A stretch of 64,000 nucleotides of DNA, taken from NCBI GenBank assembly GCA_963920525.1, contig OY986436.1:83010339-83074338 (forward strand). Direction: 5' to 3'. The position numbers and the translations under genes are program-made. Source of the stretch: Dichetophora obliterata (lineage: Eukaryota > Arthropoda > Insecta > Diptera > Sciomyzidae). The notes under the pieces were generated by a model. It saw only the letters and a list, made by a program, of their open reading frames with translations. It made no database searches and was not told the origin of the DNA. Position 1 is the first letter of the stretch. Every line of letters begins with the position of its first letter. Shown in pieces: positions 1 to 11,189 of this stretch.

Positions 1-1520
1 CAATGACCTAGCTTACTGATGGGCTGAAAATTTAGCTGGATGCATTTGCCATAAACTTTATAAAAAAGTTCCAAACATTCGCGTTCTCCCCGAAAACAAC
101 ACTTCTTTCACCTGGGTAGATTGATTAACAAAAGGAGGCCTTTTTAAACCTACTCCTGAAATTATGGAACACATGCAATCCATGCAAAAAATATTCGATG
201 AAGTCAACAATGATGGATTACTTTTAGCAACTTATTATATTAAAAAACATTGCGATCTAGCAGAAAGCATTCACTGTGATAATTAGGTTAAAATTTATTC
301 TTTAGAGCCCGGATGTTTTTCAGAATCCGAAAATGAAATAAAGAAATAGTGGAAAGCACTTATAATAAAAAACGAAAATTTAATAAAATTACAACTTGAA
401 AAAATAAAACTTGTCAAACTTAAAAAAACAAACTTTAAAAAAGCAAAACTGAAAAACAATAAAATTTTATAATATAAACAAGTTGTAACGTTTTTCTTTG
501 ACTTTTTAGCCGATGTTGTAGTAATGTTATCAGAGCTGTTAATATCAGTTGCTTCGGCTTCATTTTCAGCTTTTTAGTATAACTTCCCAACAAGAACTGA
601 TGGTCCACATTTGGGTTGCAGCGACGTCGTAGCGTTTATTTTTGTATCAAAATTGATATGATGTTACGTATTGGTTACGTTACAGAGACCACTATGATTC
701 GAAAGTGGTGCAACACAATGCCGACATTGTTAGTGAAAATTACTTTGAAGTGACTTATCACATTTTAGTATACACATTTATATATAAATACATTACAGAG
801 TTGCTAATTGCAAAAAAATTAATTTTGTTTACATGTTTTGTTTACATTTTGCAGCCATAAATATAATTATTTTATAATTAAAATTTATATAATATGTAGG
901 AGTACAACATAATCTTAAGTGTTTTTTGATATTATTTGGAGCTAAATGTAGATGGGAAAGAAGATTTTCGGTAAAATAACAGCCAAAACTTCTTAAGAAT
1001 TTAAGCGCAAGCTGAGTTCAGAAAATATTGCAACAATTTCATACATTAATAAAAAATGTTTAAATATAATAATAATTTGCGTCCACCATTTTAAATAACT
1101 TGGGTCGCAATTAGCTAATTGTTACAAAATGTACATCTTGATGAATGATGAGTGATGCATTTTTTTAAGGTAACACTTGATAAATCGTTACAACATTCTG
1201 TGACCTAGTGGTAAAGTAGTATCCTAGGAATTTTTACAAACTTTTCCCACAAAATATTTTCCAAATCAGTATCGCTGCAACGTCGTCGTGTAAAAAATGT
1301 GTCTTAAGTAACCTGTGGTAGCAAAATTCTGCTTGGGTTAAGTACGAACGCTTCTTCCTACATGTCCACTCTCCACTCAAATTATTTTTGTTTATCGTTA
1401 ATGATGCAATTTTATTATTGCTGGTACTTCGTTGTTCCAGTATAATTTACAATACTTGCTTTGAAGGCTGCAAATTATGCTGCAGACGCAACTTAGCGAT
1501 GGTAATTTATTTATCAGCCA
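1..1520. other. A+T-rich tract, no recognised gene
   Basis: No gene is recognised. One short open stretch on the plus strand near 160-285 reads like protein (it contains MQSMQKIFDEVNNDGLLLAT and YYIKKHCDLAESIH) but ends at a TAG. I cannot assign it, and it could be the tail of an element that begins left of the window. The rest is stop-rich. Short GTCG/GACG-rich patches occur near 620 and 1270. Confidence 0.4.
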
Positions 1521-1522
1521 TA

Positions 1523-1733
1523 CCACAGTAGGCGTCGTCGACGTCGTCGATGGTATATCGTCACTTTGAGTCGACGTAGACATTAAATTATTGTTAAATT
1601 TGTACCACGTAACACTGACGAGGCTGCGACATTTATAAATATAAATTTTTTCGGAATAGTCACAGAAAACGAAAACGCAGATACGAATCTTACGTTAGTC
1701 GTCGCTATTTGGTGTCGACCACGCCTACTGTGG
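1523..1733. mobile_element. MITE, TA-flanked, CCACAGTAGGCGT ends
   Basis: The left end CCACAGTAGGCGTCGTCGAC and the right end GTCGACCACGCCTACTGTGG are near-perfect inverted repeats of 20 bp with one mismatch. A TA dinucleotide directly flanks both ends (1521-1522 and 1734-1735), as expected for Tc1/mariner-type or other TA-targeting elements. The element is 211 bp and has no transposase. The superfamily is inferred only from the TA flank. Confidence 0.65.
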
Positions 1734-1735
1734 TA

Positions 1736-2094
1736 GGGCCTAATCTTCGGCACGCTTAGTAAGCACTTTCTATGAAATAAACAACAATTTTGCTATTTCT
1801 CCTAATGTGTACATAAAGTTTATATGGATAAGATTTACTTGCTCGCAATTCATACATTTAGTGATCACTTGTTTCCTACTAAATGTTCCCAATGCTTTCT
1901 AATATTTCTTAATCGAATTTTTGTTCATTACCGTGTCAACAATTTTCTTCCTGCTGCTATCCATCAACTTGAGATTTGTTCTTTTCACCTGTTATTGCAG
2001 TTTGTGTAGGTTCTGTTGCGACACTCTGTACAAAGTAATCCGAAAATCCCATCGCTGATATCTTTATATGGCGTTTAGTTTTTTGGCATAGCTA
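1736..2094. other. Intergenic, nothing recognised
   Basis: A+T-rich sequence between a MITE and the 5' LTR of the gypsy element. The short open frame at 1824-2009 has no recognisable domain. Confidence 0.5.
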
Positions 2095-2354
2095 TAGTGT
2101 CTTAATTTGTATTCTCAACTCTAATACATTAATTGTTATTTCCTGTTTTTATTTATATCATACACTTGCTTTAAAATACTTTTATGTTCATTATTTAAAA
2201 TTTATAAAACTTGTTAAGAGTTTAAATTTTGATTTTTGTAGTTTATAATTTTTCAGTATGAATATTTTTCTTGAACAGAAAAAGACTCTTCTTTATAATT
2301 TATTAAATATCAATAAATCCCAAAAATAATAAACTGAACTGCCTGATATCTAAA
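2095..2354 (+). repeat. 5' LTR of gypsy element
   Basis: Starts TAGTGTCTTAATTTG and ends GCCTGATATCTAAA; the same sequence recurs at 6569-6831. At about 260 bp it is short for the group. The exact terminal bases are uncertain by 1-2 nt because no TSD fixes them. Confidence 0.85.
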
Positions 2355-2356
2355 AT

Positions 2357-2369
2357 TGGCGATCCTACC
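2357..2369 (+). promoter_or_regulatory. Putative primer-binding site
   Basis: TGGCGATCCTACC lies 2 nt after the 5' LTR, where a tRNA primer would anneal. The TGG start fits a tRNA CCA end. I did not identify the tRNA. Confidence 0.5.
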
Positions 2370-2883
2370 AGACAACAACAGATACTTATTAAAAATCAAA
2401 ACGCATTATAAAAACTCAAGGATTAAAGAAATCAAGAAATTTAAAATTGGTTTCCAGCCAATCAACGATTCCAACAACACACATCAGGCACAGCAGCAAT
2501 AAACCTCGTTAGCTCCCACCAACACAGCAAGAATTAAAACCTTCTACATATCTTCTAAATGATTTCTGCTACATATTTAAAGCTCCCACAACAAGTTTTG
2601 AGACAAGGATATACTTAACAACTAACGCCAAGGATCAAAATTTCAACAGAAACTAATTATTCATAAGAACTTTCTTCAGGTATCAACTACACAGTAATTT
2701 ATACACACGTGTTAATTAAATATTATTATTTATTATCAATTATTTAAAAACATTTTTCAATTATGTGTAAATCTTCCCCCTTTCACAAAAATGTTACCAC
2801 GTTCCCCGATATATAAAACCCAGAATCCCAACCAAACAAATCTACCTCTTATTAATTTTACTTAACCCGATTCTGATCCAAAC

Positions 2884-3380
2884 ATGACAACCACCAATAC
2901 ACTCTTACAAAATCTTGAAATTGACGCCACTTCTGTCAAATTACCTTCATTTTGGACGGACAATCCTGAAGCATGATTCATCCATACTGAAATGCAATTA
3001 GCTTCAAAAGGTATTGTACAAGATAATACGAAATATGAACATTTAATTATTTCACTTATTCAAGAAGTCATTGTATCCGTACTAGACATTATCCAAAAAC
3101 CACCCACAAACAACAAATACGATAATTTAAAGAAATACCTTATCGAACGAAATTCCCTAAGTGAACAGAGAAAACTATATAAATTGCTATTTGACTCTGA
3201 AATCGGAGACCGTAAGCCCTCAGAGTTTTACAGATCATTGATCTTATTAGCTGGTTCAAGTATTGATTCAGATCTTATTAAAAAACTCTGGCTCAGAAGT
3301 TAGTGCAATATTCAAGCTTTTGGGTAATTTTGAATATTGCACTAACTTGGTCAAATGCATCCGATTTAAATGAACTCGTT
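2884..3380 (+). pseudogene. gypsy gag relic
   Basis: The ATG at 2884 opens a frame reading MTTTNTLLQNL, with LPSFWTDNPEA shortly after. It is cut by a TGA where a Trp codon is expected. It then continues from 2992 with IQKPPTNNKYDNLKKYLIER and GDRKPSEFYRSL before ending at 3301. This is the N-terminal gag domain typical of insect gypsy elements (LP-FW-DNPE-WF followed by a PP-x-NPY-LK-LIER block; DUF7041-like from memory). In an intact element it would encode the capsid-like protein that packages the RNA. The downstream part is lost in a stop-rich patch that contains a hairpin (3299-3346). Confidence 0.8.
3299..3346. repeat. 17-bp perfect hairpin inside gag
   Basis: GTTAGTGCAATATTCAA at 3299-3315 is repeated as its exact reverse complement at 3330-3346, separated by 14 nt. 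It sits where gag loses its frame and probably arose as a local inverted duplication. Confidence 0.85.
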
Positions 3381-3599
3381 AATTTCTATTGAACGTTCTA
3401 TTGAAGATCGAGAATCGCGTCCTCGCTGTAGACAAAGCTACAGCAGAAGCCCTTTTCGAAATAGGTCGAAATAACGAAATTGGCTTTGCAGATTTCATTA
3501 TCGTTTTGGACGTAAATCACGCAATTGTGAACAACCATGTTCATATGTACCAAATCAATCACAGGAAAACTAAACCCTCCCATTATTTCGGCGGCAGAT

Positions 3600-3990
3600 A
3601 ATGGGACTAAAAATTCTAAAACATGTCGCCTTTTCGTGTATGACAAAGACAATATGATGAAGTTCTTAATTGATAGCGGTGCCGAAATTTCCGTTTTACC
3701 TTGCTCTAAATTCAAAAGTAACAAAAGAAATACCGGTTTATTCCTTACAGCTGCAAATGGAAGCACGATAAAAACTTTCGGAAAACATATCCTTAAAGTT
3801 ACCTTGGACTTCGACGGGATTTTTCATTTATCTTCACATTAGCTCACATTTCTAAACCTATAATAGGCACCGATTTTATATCAAAATATGGATTACTTAT
3901 AGATTTAAAAAATAAACTTTTAATCGATCCACTTACAAACTTATCAGTAAGCACCATTTCCCAGGCTTGTAAAATTTCTTTACCAAAATT
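3600..3990 (+). pseudogene. gypsy aspartic protease relic
   Basis: The frame contains FLIDSGAEISVLP at about 3662-3700, the D-S/T-G-A active-site loop of retroviral-type aspartic proteases, followed by a flap-like TGLFLTAANGSTIKTFGKHI. The reading frame stops at about 3840 and resumes in another frame with PIIGTDFISKYGLLIDL. The intact protein would process the Gag-Pol polyprotein. The relic is not translatable as one piece. Confidence 0.8.
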
Positions 3991-4009
3991 ATTTTCTGAT
4001 GATAACAAG

Positions 4010-5085
4010 TACACTCAAATTATAAAACGATATCCTTCATTGATATCAGAAGCAGATTATAATGAAACCGTCAAACATTCAATGGTACATCGTATATTTT
4101 CAACGGTCAACTTCCTTTCACAAAACCTTGTCGCCTCGATCCCTTAAAATTCAAAACTGCAAAGTCGGTTTTTGATTTTTTGGTGAAGTCAGGAATATGT
4201 CGCCTATCTCATTCGCATGCGGCATCACCTTTATATTTGGTAGCCAAAAAAGAACCGAACGATTGGCGCCCATGCGGTGATTACCGCAGACTGAACATTA
4301 TAACTATTCCAGACAGGTATCCTCTGCCTCACATCCACGATATTAACATTGATTTACGGGACAAACAAGTATTTTCCAAAATTGACTTAGTACGTGCATA
4401 TCATCAAATTCCCATGGCACCGGAAGATATACATAAAACAGCGATAACAACCCCCTTTGGACTTTTTGAATTCGTAAGAATGCCTTTCGGTCTGCGGAAT
4501 GCAGCGCCGCCTGGTTAACGCCGCCGCAGCGTTTACCTGGTTGCCATCTTAGTTGCAAGTAAAAATGAAGATGAACATACAAAATATCTAACCATTATTT
4601 TCGAAAGATTGTCCGAATTCGGCTTGAATATCAAACCGAGTAAATGTGTCTTTGGCGTGTCTCAAATAGATTTTCTTAGTTATAATATTTCACATAATGG
4701 AATTAAGCCTTCAGAAGAAAAAGTTACAGCTATTCCGAACTTTGAACGACCCAAAACAGTTAAACAGTTACAAAAATTTGTAGGCATGGTCAACTATTAC
4801 CATCGATACATCCCAAAACGTGCTGAATTTCTCTGTTCTATTCATTCAATGTTAACTTCTTCATTAAAAAATAAAGACAAATACCTTAATTGGTCAGCAG
4901 AAGCAAATGATTCTTTTTTGAAAGTTAAAGAAAGTTTTGCAAGGAAAACTCTATTAAATCATTTTAATAAAAATGCGAAACTCTCGTTAGCTGTTGACGC
5001 ATCAATATATGCTATAGGAGGTGTTTTACAACAACAATTTAAAAACTACGAAGAACCTTTAGCTTTCTTTTCAAAAAACTAAGTA
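4010..5085 (+). pseudogene. gypsy reverse transcriptase relic, catalytic block deleted
   Basis: Recognisable blocks in order are: [53 protein letters not shown] (first catalytic Asp present); and [17 protein letters not shown]. After 4518 the sequence jumps to ILVASKNEDEHTKYL. The stretch that normally carries TFQR and the Y-x-D-D catalytic pair is missing, roughly 30 codons. The thumb follows from 4609 (GLNIKPSKCVFG, FVGMVNYYHRYIP) and runs to 5082. In the family this enzyme copies the RNA into DNA. This copy cannot. Confidence 0.9.
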
Positions 5086-5560
5086 AAGCCGAATCTAAAT
5101 ATAGCGCGTTTGATCGCGAGCTGTTGGCTATTTATTCGGCTATAAAACACTTCAAACATTTTCTTGAAGGAAGAGTTTTTACAGTATATACAGATCATAA
5201 ACCATTGACATATGTTTTAAATTCAAAAGTAGACTGGAGCCCACGGCAAACCAGACATTTGGAGTACATTTCTTAATTCACGCATGACATAAAACACAAA
5301 TCGGGAAAATTAAATGTTGTTGCGTGTAAGCTTTCTAGAACACCTGAACTATTTGCTTTAGATAAAACAGAATTTAACTTACAAAATTTATACATTGAAC
5401 AACAGAAAGACCTGTTTTTACGAAGTATTCATCAACTAAAAGATAGTATATATAAACTGAAAAAAGCTGATATACCATCTTTGAATATAAGCATTTGGTG
5501 TGATAAATCACAAAAAAATTTAAGACCATATATATTTCCCATCCTGGCACTCGGGCATCT
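5086..5560 (+). pseudogene. gypsy RNase H and tether relic
   Basis: Shifted one frame from the RT, the sequence reads KYSAFDRELLAIYSAIKHF and then FTVYTDHKPLTYVL, the RNase H blocks with the acidic residues E and D visible. The N-terminal block (LSLAVDASIYAIGGVL) lies just upstream in the RT frame at about 4980-5025. A TAA interrupts the domain at about 5274 (after RHLEYIS). A degraded linker follows to about 5560. Confidence 0.8.
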
Positions 5561-6566
5561 CGACGATTGATTACTATCAGATACTTTTCGCCCTCAATGA
5601 ACAAATTAATTTCTAATTGGTCAATATCTTGTATAGCTTGCGAAAATGCAAAGGTAGTACGGCATACAAAGTCTCCTACCACAAAAATTAGTATTCTAAA
5701 AGGTAGGTTTGAGCATGTGCACATTTACATTGCCGGTTCCCTTCCACCATCAAATGATTTCCGTTACACATTGACTATTATTGATAGGAACACTCAATGG
5801 CCAGAAGCTTTTCCGTTAAAGGATATAACAGCGAAAACCATAGCCCAGAAATTTTTTAATGAATATGTTTGCAGATTCGGTGTTCCTTCACAACTTACAA
5901 GTGACCGAGGATGTCAGTTTACTTCTCGGATATTTAAAGAATTAACAAGACAACTTGGATGCCATCAGATAACAACTTGTGCATACCACCCTCAGGCTAA
6001 TGGCATGATTGAGCGTTTTCACAGACAGTTGAAAGCTTCAATTTTAGCCAATGGTAATTTGGTAAACTGGTCACAAGAACTACCTATTATTCTCTTAGGC
6101 TTACGGTCGGTTTTTAAAGAAGATATTAAAGCAACTGCAGCAGAGATGGTCTATGGTCAAAATTTACGACTTCCAAGTCAATTAGTTGTTAGTCCTGTTA
6201 CAAATTTTAGTTCCACAGAATTCATTTCAAAAATGCAAGACTATTTTGGTAAAGTTCGATCAAGTATTTCACATCATCAAAATTCAACTTAAATTTTCGT
6301 ACCTAAGAATCTTAATCATTGTAAATATGTTTTTGTGAGGTCGGATATCATAAAAAAAGGATTACAGTGGCCATATGATGGCCCATATGAAGTAATTGAA
6401 AGAATGCCAAAATATTTCAAGATTAATATTCATAACACTAATCGATAGACTTAAACCAGCCTTTGTGGAAGAACAAAATATTCATAAATATACTTCCAAT
6501 ATAAGACACAAACGAGTTACGTTCAATTTAAGTGATCTACAATTTTGTAAAGGGGGGGTTGGGTGA
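5561..6566 (+). pseudogene. gypsy integrase relic
   Basis: The frame at 5567-6292 has a partial HHCC zinc-finger tail (CIACENAK). The catalytic core follows: FEHVHIYIAGSLPPS (the first catalytic Asp of the usual HVDIVGPLP-like block appears as Tyr), then TSDRGCQFTS (second Asp present), then NGMIERFHRQLK (Glu present). A stop at 6292 separates the C-terminal part, which ends near 6566 with a basic VTFNLSDLQFC tail just before the polypurine tract. The enzyme would insert the cDNA. The D-to-Y change and the stops argue it is dead. Confidence 0.85.
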
Positions 6567-6568
6567 TG

Positions 6569-6831
6569 TAGTGTCTTAATTTGTATTCTCAACTCTAATA
6601 CATTAATTGTTATTTCCTGTTCTTATTTATATCATCATACACTTGTTTTAAAATACTTTAATGTTCATTATTTAAAATTTATTAAACTTGTTAAGAGTTT
6701 CAATTTTGAATTTTGTAGTTTATAATTTTTCAGTATGAAAATTTTTCTTGAACAGAAAACAACTCTTTTTTATAATTTATTAAATATCAATAAATTCCAA
6801 AAATAATAATCTAAACTGCCTGATATCTAAA
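6569..6831 (+). repeat. 3' LTR of gypsy element
   Basis: Matches 2095-2354 along its whole length, with an extra ATC triplet near 6636 and scattered substitutions. The G-rich polypurine tract ends a few bases upstream. Confidence 0.85.
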
Positions 6832-6834
6832 TAG

Positions 6835-7835
6835 GCATAAAAGCGACCTGAAGAACAGAGTCATCATCGTAACTTTCATCTTCCAAGATGCCAAAGAATT
6901 GCGTATTTTTGTCGTGAAAAGCTGCATCTTTGCACTTTAGTGAATCGAAAACTTTAAGTCCATCGTAGCTGAACAAATCCAATTGTGAGACGATCCTTAG
7001 CCATAAAAATTGAAACAACAAATCATTAAATGTCATTTTATATGATAAGATCTCCAATGTTTTTTGATTACTCAATTTTATGCAACGCCTTGATTAGAGT
7101 AGATTCTAAATCTGATCTAGGTGTACTCTGTGATAAAAAGATGTCATTTTCAGGTCATTATGACAACATAATCAGCAGGGCTAATGCTATGATGGGATTC
7201 GTTAGACGCAACACTAGAGAGTTTGCTGACCCGTATACCTTAAAGACTCTTTTCATTTCCATTATAAGATCAATACTTGAGTATGGGTGTGTAATATGGG
7301 ACCCATTTTATGAGTCGCATAGTACAATATTGGAAAAAGTCCAAAAACGTTTTACTCGTTTTGTTGTGAAAAAACTAAATTGGAATTTTATGCCAGAGTA
7401 TAGCTCCCGATGTGCACTTATTGGGCTTAAATCATTGAGTTCCAGAAGAAAATATTTTCTTATAACTTTTGTTCGAGATCTTTTAATGAATAATATTAAC
7501 TGTGCGCCAATCCTCACCCGTCTCAATATTTATGCTCCGGAAAGACACTTTAGGCAAAGAGATTTTTTTTACATTCCGCACCATAGAACTCACTATGGCC
7601 GGAGTGATCCGATTTTTAACATGTGCACTGTCTATAACAGTGTAAGTGCTCGTATAGATTTCACTCAAAATAGAGAGGCATTTAAGCAAACTGTATTGAG
7701 TATTGTATAAATCCTTAATTTTATATTCTTATAATAATTCCATTATAATTATTGTTTTGGTGTAATTTAAGATGCAATATATAGACTGTTAAACATTTTT
7801 GTCGAAAGTTTATAAATAAATAAATAAATATGTGT
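6835..7835 (+). mobile_element. 5'-truncated non-LTR (CR1/Jockey-like) retrotransposon
   Basis: The 3' part of a LINE ORF2 followed by a short 3' UTR ending in TAAA tandem repeats at about 7810-7830, the typical tail of several insect non-LTR families. 5' truncation is usual for target-primed insertions. It abuts the gypsy 3' LTR, so one may have inserted next to or into the other. Confidence 0.75.
7030..7710 (+). pseudogene. C-terminal part of non-LTR reverse transcriptase
   Basis: A frame of 226 residues beginning within the post-catalytic part of the RT: a DYSILCNALIRVDSKSDLGV block (usual form YSINGxxLxRVxSxKDLGV), then FVRRNTREFADPYTLKTLF, SILEYGCVIWDPFYESH and KVQKRFTRFVVKKL. These are the conserved C-terminal motifs of CR1/Jockey-clade ORF2 proteins. 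The endonuclease and the catalytic FADD region are absent. The ATG is an internal Met, not a true start. The stop at 7710 looks like the natural ORF2 end because the UTR and TAAA tail follow about 100 bp later. Confidence 0.85.
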
Positions 7836-7839
7836 CCAA

Positions 7840-9690
7840 CAAGAGTTTTAATCAAGAATTTTTCATTTCTTAGCAACTCATTCTTATCTAATTTCTTGTA
7901 AGTCTTCGCGTAGTTCTTGGTTGGCCCAAATTAAAACCGTTGTTATTCTCATCAAAAGCATCTAAGACTTTAGTACTAATGTTAACGACTTAAAATATAA
8001 TTGAAAATTATAATTTACACGTAATATAAGTGCACAATAATAGAAATTAGACTACATAAATGCAACATTTCTTAAATGCTTGCAATTGTGCTGATTGTGC
8101 TTACTTTTTGCTTTCTGACATTTTCTTTTGTATGTATTCACCACGTGTTGCAGCTGACGAGCTCGAGTGACGTAGTGCGCAGAAGATTTCAATTTTTGAG
8201 CACGGAGTACACTATCTGTATATCTTTGTTTCATGGCTTTCAATCAATTAGCCGTCGATTTGACTACATTTCTCTCATTTGTCGTGTCGAAACGTCATTT
8301 CTGACGTCTGTGTGCTCACTGCATTAAGCATGAAACAGTTCAACTAACAGTGAAGAAATAAAGTTAATTTGCAGTGCTTGTTTTAAAGAAAAATACACAA
8401 TGTATATGTTCTTCTCTTTCTCTCTACGTTATATCTTTTCGATATCTTCCCCAAGACGTGACGAGACTCGACAAATTTCGCTCTTAATATCAAATCGCCG
8501 CATAAGAAGTTTCTATATTTCAAAATTTAAAAAGTTAAAATAACGAGAGGCAAATAATTGACTTAACGAGATTAACAGATCTTTTTTAAGTATCGTTAGA
8601 GATTGAAACATTTTTAAGTGTACCGCAAAGATTTACCATTATTTAATAGACAAACTCAAACAAACTTAACAAGATTTTTTTCGACATAAATTCATAAAAA
8701 AAGTATGTTGCCTGAGATACAAACATTCTTAACATATTTATACCACACACAACCTTACATATGCGGGAAGATACGATTAACAGACATGGGTATTAGTTCC
8801 TGAGATTCCTCTGAAGTTTAGCGTCTTCCATAATAAACACTACATCAACAGGTTTTGTTTCCATATTCAGATTCTATGGCAGGAACGGCGTCATATGCAA
8901 CAATTAACACCAACAACAACATCAGAGCACACAGAAGCAGCGGCTGCGGCACTCAAACTATTTACTGTAGAATCTTAATTAATTAACTCAGCTCTTTGCT
9001 CTTGTTATTGTAACAGTTTCTGTTGTGTCTACCGTTGCTGTTTAAGCTGCTTCAATGAAATGCAAAGCAATCTCTTGGATATGCTGTAATGGGTGACAAG
9101 GTAAACAGCAACAACAGCAAAAAAAAAAATATCAAAAACAGCGAAATCTTGCTGATGAGCACAAGAGTATGTCTAAAAACGACAAGCAGAAAACAACCAA
9201 AAAATATTGTTAATTCAACAAGTACGCTTTTGTTTCAACAAGCCGCCCAACAATAAGCGGTTTAAAAGCGCACACGTCAACATCAGCAAAGCGTGACATC
9301 AACGGCAAACAACGCAATACTGCTGGCAGGCAAGAGTCTGAAGTTGAAATTACCAGATAAGTACTGCTTCTTTAGAGAGGTGCCGACTAAGTCAACAAAA
9401 ATTGGGTTAGCGGGTTGTACAGTCGTTAATTATCAAAAGGAGGCGCAAATATTTGTCATTCTATAAGCTAAAATGTGTTTAACTTACCCGGCCATGTGTA
9501 TAAATTGTAACAAAATATTTACTCTCGAGCACGTGCTCCAATTTGGTTAGTCAGAATATTACTTCAAAACAGTGTTAAAAACGACTTTTAAAAATAACAG
9601 TACCTAATTCGCTCTTTTGAAACAAAAATGGCGAAACTTTACAGTCAATAATGTATCAAATAATTTACTACAGTATATTCAGTACAAAAA
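7840..9690. other. Non-coding tract, CAA/CAG-rich in part
   Basis: No gene or element ends are recognised. From about 8870 to 9350 the sequence is less A+T-rich and full of CAAC and AGCAGC runs, which resembles fly single-copy non-coding DNA or UTR. The overlapping open frames at 8052-8327 on both strands lack domains. Confidence 0.45.
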
Positions 9691-9697
9691 TTCATGA

Positions 9698-11189
9698 GTA
9701 GGGAAGCGGGGGGCTAGTTGTAACACTTTTTGGAAAGTATGTCTGGATAACGAAAATATACAATATTTGCTGGTTTCAAAAACATGAGTTAAAAGATTAA
9801 ATGTCTGACTATCTTTTCATAAAAAAAATTTTTTGGAATTGCAAGTATTTTTTTATTTGGAAAAATTGCTAGCGTTATAACTTACCCCGTGTATGGGGCT
9901 AGTTGTAGCAGTCTTGGGCATGTTGTATCAAGAAATAACACTGAAATTTTTGCTTTACTGAGTTATTTTCAATTAATTAAAAGGTATTTAAGTATTTAAC
10001 AACATCAAGTTAAACAAATGTAATTAAGAATTAATTGACTTGTAGAAATATTATCTTCATAATGTTAATCAGTCAACATTTGAAACAATATTAACAAAAA
10101 AAAACTTAAGATCTTTAACTTCATTTCAAAAGTATTTGCTAAATAAATAAAATTTATCTTTTTCGCTTTTTCTTTCCTTCTTCATTCCGTTTTCTCTTGT
10201 TTTCAAAATTTGTGCTTGATTATATTTGTATCTCTCTATCTATTCATTTTCTTTTTGCAGAGTTTTCATTTCCAGTTCATCTATTAAAACTCAGGATTTT
10301 CTTTTGCGCTGTTTTCAGGTTTGACTTATTTTTGAAATTTTAGGGAAAGGCCTTATCCTAGAAAGCGAAAAAGTAGGTTACTGATGGACTTTCACTATTT
10401 TCAATAAAGTATTCGTCCACATTGAATATTTCCGTGCCTCTAATATTTTTGTTCGGAGCAGATCGCGAATGTTCAGAATTTTCGAACTCAAGCGCCATAT
10501 AAGAAACATTTTCAGCACTACTTGCATTTCCGTCGATTTCTCTTTCAACAGGATTGGGACGATCCGTGACATAAGATGGAGCAAAGTTAAATTAAACACT
10601 TTACCTGCTTTTCTGCCAACTTCAATAGTAGCCAAATCATTGCTTTGAGTTGCCCGATTAGGCTTTCATTTATAATTTCTCATTCTGAAAAAGAAAAATT
10701 AAGATATAACAATAAAATAAACATATCTTGAACATACAAATCAAATTTGTGCGGCAAGTTGCAACATGTTACTACTTACCCCAAAAAATTGTAATAACTT
10801 GCCTCGCATAATAATTTTTTACAAACATTTGAATACATAAAAATCAAAATAATTTAACGAACAAATAAATATATTTTGGTAAACTGTAATAAATTATCCT
10901 TCGATTATAATTAAAATAAATTTCAAAATCTTTGAAAGCCTTGAAAGTCTCTTTTTGAAAGCCTCAAAAAGCAAAAAATAAAATATATTTTTTATAATAC
11001 CAGCTCGAAATTGAGCCTATACATACGCCTACTCGGTGGGAACTCCGAAGAGACACTAACGGGCCTCGTTTGAAAGAGCGCGTTATATAGGATGGAAAAA
11101 AGAAAGACTTGTAAAAATAACTTTCGTATTCTAGGCAAAAATTGAGTTTACAATTTACTTCTGTTGCAACTAGCCCCCCGCTCCTCCAC
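9698..11189. mobile_element. pogo/jerky-type element, GCGGGGGGCTAGTTG ends
   Basis: The left end AGCGGGGGGCTAGTTGTAAC (9705-9724) and the right end GTTGCAACTAGCCCCCCGCT (11163-11182) are inverted repeats; similarity runs about 7 bp further out. The core GGGGCTAGTTGTA/ACTTACCCC recurs inside near 9886-9909 and as diverged ACTTACCCC/AAGTTGCAAC at about 10755-10800, like subterminal transposase-binding sites. Inside is a minus-strand transposase relic. The element is about 1.5 kb, shorter than autonomous members. The TA target duplication is not clear. Confidence 0.7.
10358..10662 (-). pseudogene. pogo/jerky DDE transposase C-terminal relic
   Basis: On the minus strand, PNRATQSNDLATIEVGRKAG from 10662 is followed, after a shift of frame, by FAPSYVTDRPNPVEREIDG and an acidic tail ending at a TAG (10358-10360). 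P-N-R-A-T and F-x-P-S-x-V-T-D-R-P are signatures of the region after the DDE_1 domain in jerky/pogo-type transposases. The catalytic domain itself is gone. In the family the enzyme cuts and pastes elements flanked by TA. The longest open frame here (10378-10635) is partly the wrong frame. Confidence 0.65.

Larger units (their letters stand above)
2095..6831 (+). mobile_element. Degenerate Ty3/gypsy LTR retrotransposon
   Basis: A full-length but inactive element of about 4.7 kb, with similar LTRs at 2095-2354 and 6569-6831. The order is gag, protease, reverse transcriptase, RNase H, integrase, which is the Ty3/gypsy arrangement. A purine-rich tract (AAAGGGGGGGTTGGG) just before the 3' LTR is the likely polypurine tract. 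No env frame is visible. Every coding domain has stops, frameshifts or lost catalytic residues. The LTRs differ by scattered substitutions and a 3-bp indel, so the copy is not recent. I see no clear TSD. A non-LTR fragment abuts the right end. Confidence 0.9.

Noticed and set aside
2091..2096. TSD for the gypsy element
   Set aside because: The 4 bases next to the two LTRs do not match convincingly under any choice of terminal base.
6827..7075. 82-codon minus-strand open frame next to the gypsy 3' LTR
   Set aside because: It overlaps the non-LTR relic, whose plus-strand motifs are convincing; no domain is recognised on the minus strand.
8052..8327. Overlapping open frames, the plus one hydrophobic
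   Set aside because: No signal for a real gene; both strands are open by chance and no domain is seen.
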